From positions 1 through 6,101 of the forward strand of contig SLNF01000081.1 in assembly GCA_007133145.1 (NCBI GenBank): a stretch of 6,101 nucleotides of DNA, read 5' to 3'. The notes under the pieces were generated by a model. It saw nothing but the letters and a program-made list of their open reading frames with translations, ran no database searches and was not told the DNA's origin. Positions 5,388 to 6,101 of this stretch are shown in pieces. Origin of the DNA: Nitriliruptorales bacterium (GTDB lineage: Bacteria > Actinomycetota > Nitriliruptoria > Euzebyales > Egibacteraceae). How positions within the stretch are numbered: the first letter of the stretch is position 1; every line of letters starts with the position of its first letter. Made by a program: the position numbers and the translations under genes.

Positions 5388-5837
5388 GTGGGACCCGGCG
5401 ACCGCGCACCCGACTTCACCCTGCCCGACGAGGACGGTGAGCCCCGCGCCCTCGGGGACTTCCTGGCCGACGGGCCGGTCGTCCTCTTCTTCTACCCGGC
5501 GGCCTCCTCGCCGGGGTGCACGAAGGAGGCGTGCCACTTCCGCGACCTCGCCGCGGAGTTCGCCGAGGTCGGCGCCCAGCGCGTCGGCATCAGCGCCGAC
5601 GCCGTCGAGCGCCAGGCGACCTTCGCCGGCGAGCACGGCTTCGACTTCCCGCTGCTGTCCGACGTCGACGGCGCCGTCGCCAAGGCCTACGGGGTGCGCC
5701 GCCCCGGCCCGCTGCCCAACCGCCGCGCGACGTTCGTCATCGACACCGACGGCACCCTGCTCGAGGTCGTCACGAGCGAGTTCTCGATGGAGACCCACGC
5801 CGACGACGCCCTCGCGGCGCTGCGCCGGCGCGGCTGA
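5388..5837 (+). CDS. bcp: Thioredoxin-dependent peroxiredoxin, BCP/PrxQ type
   Basis: A 149-residue cytoplasmic thiol peroxidase that reduces H2O2 and organic hydroperoxides. Seen: PDFTLPDEDG (8-17), the active site P37-AASSPGC44 with Pro37, Ser41 (Ser in place of the commoner Thr) and peroxidatic Cys44, then Cys49 five residues later as the resolving cysteine (CTKEAC), FPLLSD (87-92), and Arg113 in RATFVIDTDG. Full length for the family. Start: GTG at 5388 with GGAGG (5376-5380) at ideal 7-nt spacing. It lies 71 bp after the anti-sigma gene on the same strand, and I see no SigR-type or TANNNT promoter of its own in the gap, so it is probably co-transcribed with the sigma/anti-sigma pair as a target that detoxifies the inducing peroxide; this is inference. 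Confidence 0.93.
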   Translation: MGPGDRAPDFTLPDEDGEPRALGDFLADGPVVLFFYPAASSPGCTKEACHFRDLAAEFAEVGAQRVGISADAVERQATFAGEHGFDFPLLSDVDGAVAKAYGVRRPGPLPNRRATFVIDTDGTLLEVVTSEFSMETHADDALAALRRRG

Positions 5838-5867
5838 GCCGCGGCGATCACGCGGGCGCGCGGCTCA
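5835..5867. terminator. Bidirectional terminator-like inverted repeat between convergent genes
   Basis: TGAGCCGCG (5835-5843) and CGCGGCTCA (5859-5867) are perfect 9-bp arms with a 15-nt loop. The left arm starts with the peroxiredoxin TGA and the right arm ends with the complement of the stop of the minus-strand gene, so one symmetric hairpin serves both convergent transcripts. There is no T-run on either side. Confidence 0.55.
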
Positions 5868-6101
5868 ACGCTCGTAGGGGTGCGCACGCGCCTCGTGGGC
5901 GGGGTCGAGCCGCTCGGCGAGGTGGGCGGGGAACGACACGCGCTCGGGATCACCGTCGGCGACGTAGCGCCGGTCGGGGTCCTCCTCGAGCCAGTCGAGC
6001 CAGGCCTCCGAGGCGAACTGCGACTCGGGGTCGTCGGGGTCGAGGGCCTGCGAGCGGATCCGCGGCAGCGCGAGCGGATCGAAGTCGGCGGAGAACGGCG
6101 A
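5865..6101 (-). CDS. Unrecognised acidic protein, C-terminal part (78 residues visible)
   Basis: The minus-strand frame is open from the right edge to TGA (complement of 5865-5867). No start lies in the window, so the gene begins further right. The fragment looks coding rather than antisense noise: it has balanced composition with Trp, Phe, Tyr and Asp/Glu residues, e.g. FDPLALPRIRSQALDPDDPE, AWLDWLEEDPDRRYV and an end AHPYER. It is rich in Asp, Glu and Pro, has no membrane segment and no motif that I recognise, so I assign no function. It converges on the peroxiredoxin gene, 27 bp apart, sharing the inverted repeat with it. Confidence 0.75.
   Translation of the reverse strand, partial: SPFSADFDPLALPRIRSQALDPDDPESQFASEAWLDWLEEDPDRRYVADGDPERVSFPAHLAERLDPAHEARAHPYER

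Overview
This 6.1-kb window is very GC-rich, with strong third-position G/C preference, GTG starts and GGAGG-type ribosome sites. With the SigR-like sigma/anti-sigma pair, this points to an Actinomycetota chromosome. I see no mobile element, CRISPR array, tRNA or rRNA. Genus cannot be decided from the sequence.

Layout, left to right: (1) the 3' end of a class II (fuculose-phosphate-type) aldolase on the + strand; (2) a convergent aspartate/glutamate racemase-family gene on the - strand, 7 bp away; (3) a 253-bp divergent intergenic region with two inverted repeats; (4) a Na+:alanine/glycine symporter of the AGCS family, followed by a long GC-rich terminator-like hairpin; (5) a VTT/DedA-type (TVP38/TMEM64) membrane protein with its own -10-like box; (6) a - strand NAD(P)H-dependent FMN reductase/flavodoxin-fold gene whose 3' end overlaps the VTT reading frame by 131 bp; (7) a divergent ECF sigma factor, translationally coupled (ATGA) to a small ZAS anti-sigma factor, then a BCP-type peroxiredoxin; (8) the C-terminal 78 codons of an unrecognised acidic - strand protein, separated from the peroxiredoxin by an inverted repeat that contains both stop codons.

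The most interesting part is 3552-5837. The sigma factor resembles SigR. The anti-sigma factor has the Cys-His-Cys-Cys zinc ligand spacing of the thiol-redox sensor RsrA (26-4-3). Between the sigma gene and the divergent flavin reductase lie two back-to-back SigR-type promoter matches: GGAAT-N18-GTT toward the reductase and GGAAG-N18-GTT toward the sigma gene. They share one dyad centre at about 4429. I infer a small self-activating thiol-oxidative-stress island in which oxidation of the anti-sigma releases the sigma factor, which then switches on its own operon (probably including the peroxiredoxin) and the flavin reductase. The left half (racemase, AGCS symporter) looks like ordinary amino-acid metabolism, possibly of D-amino acids.
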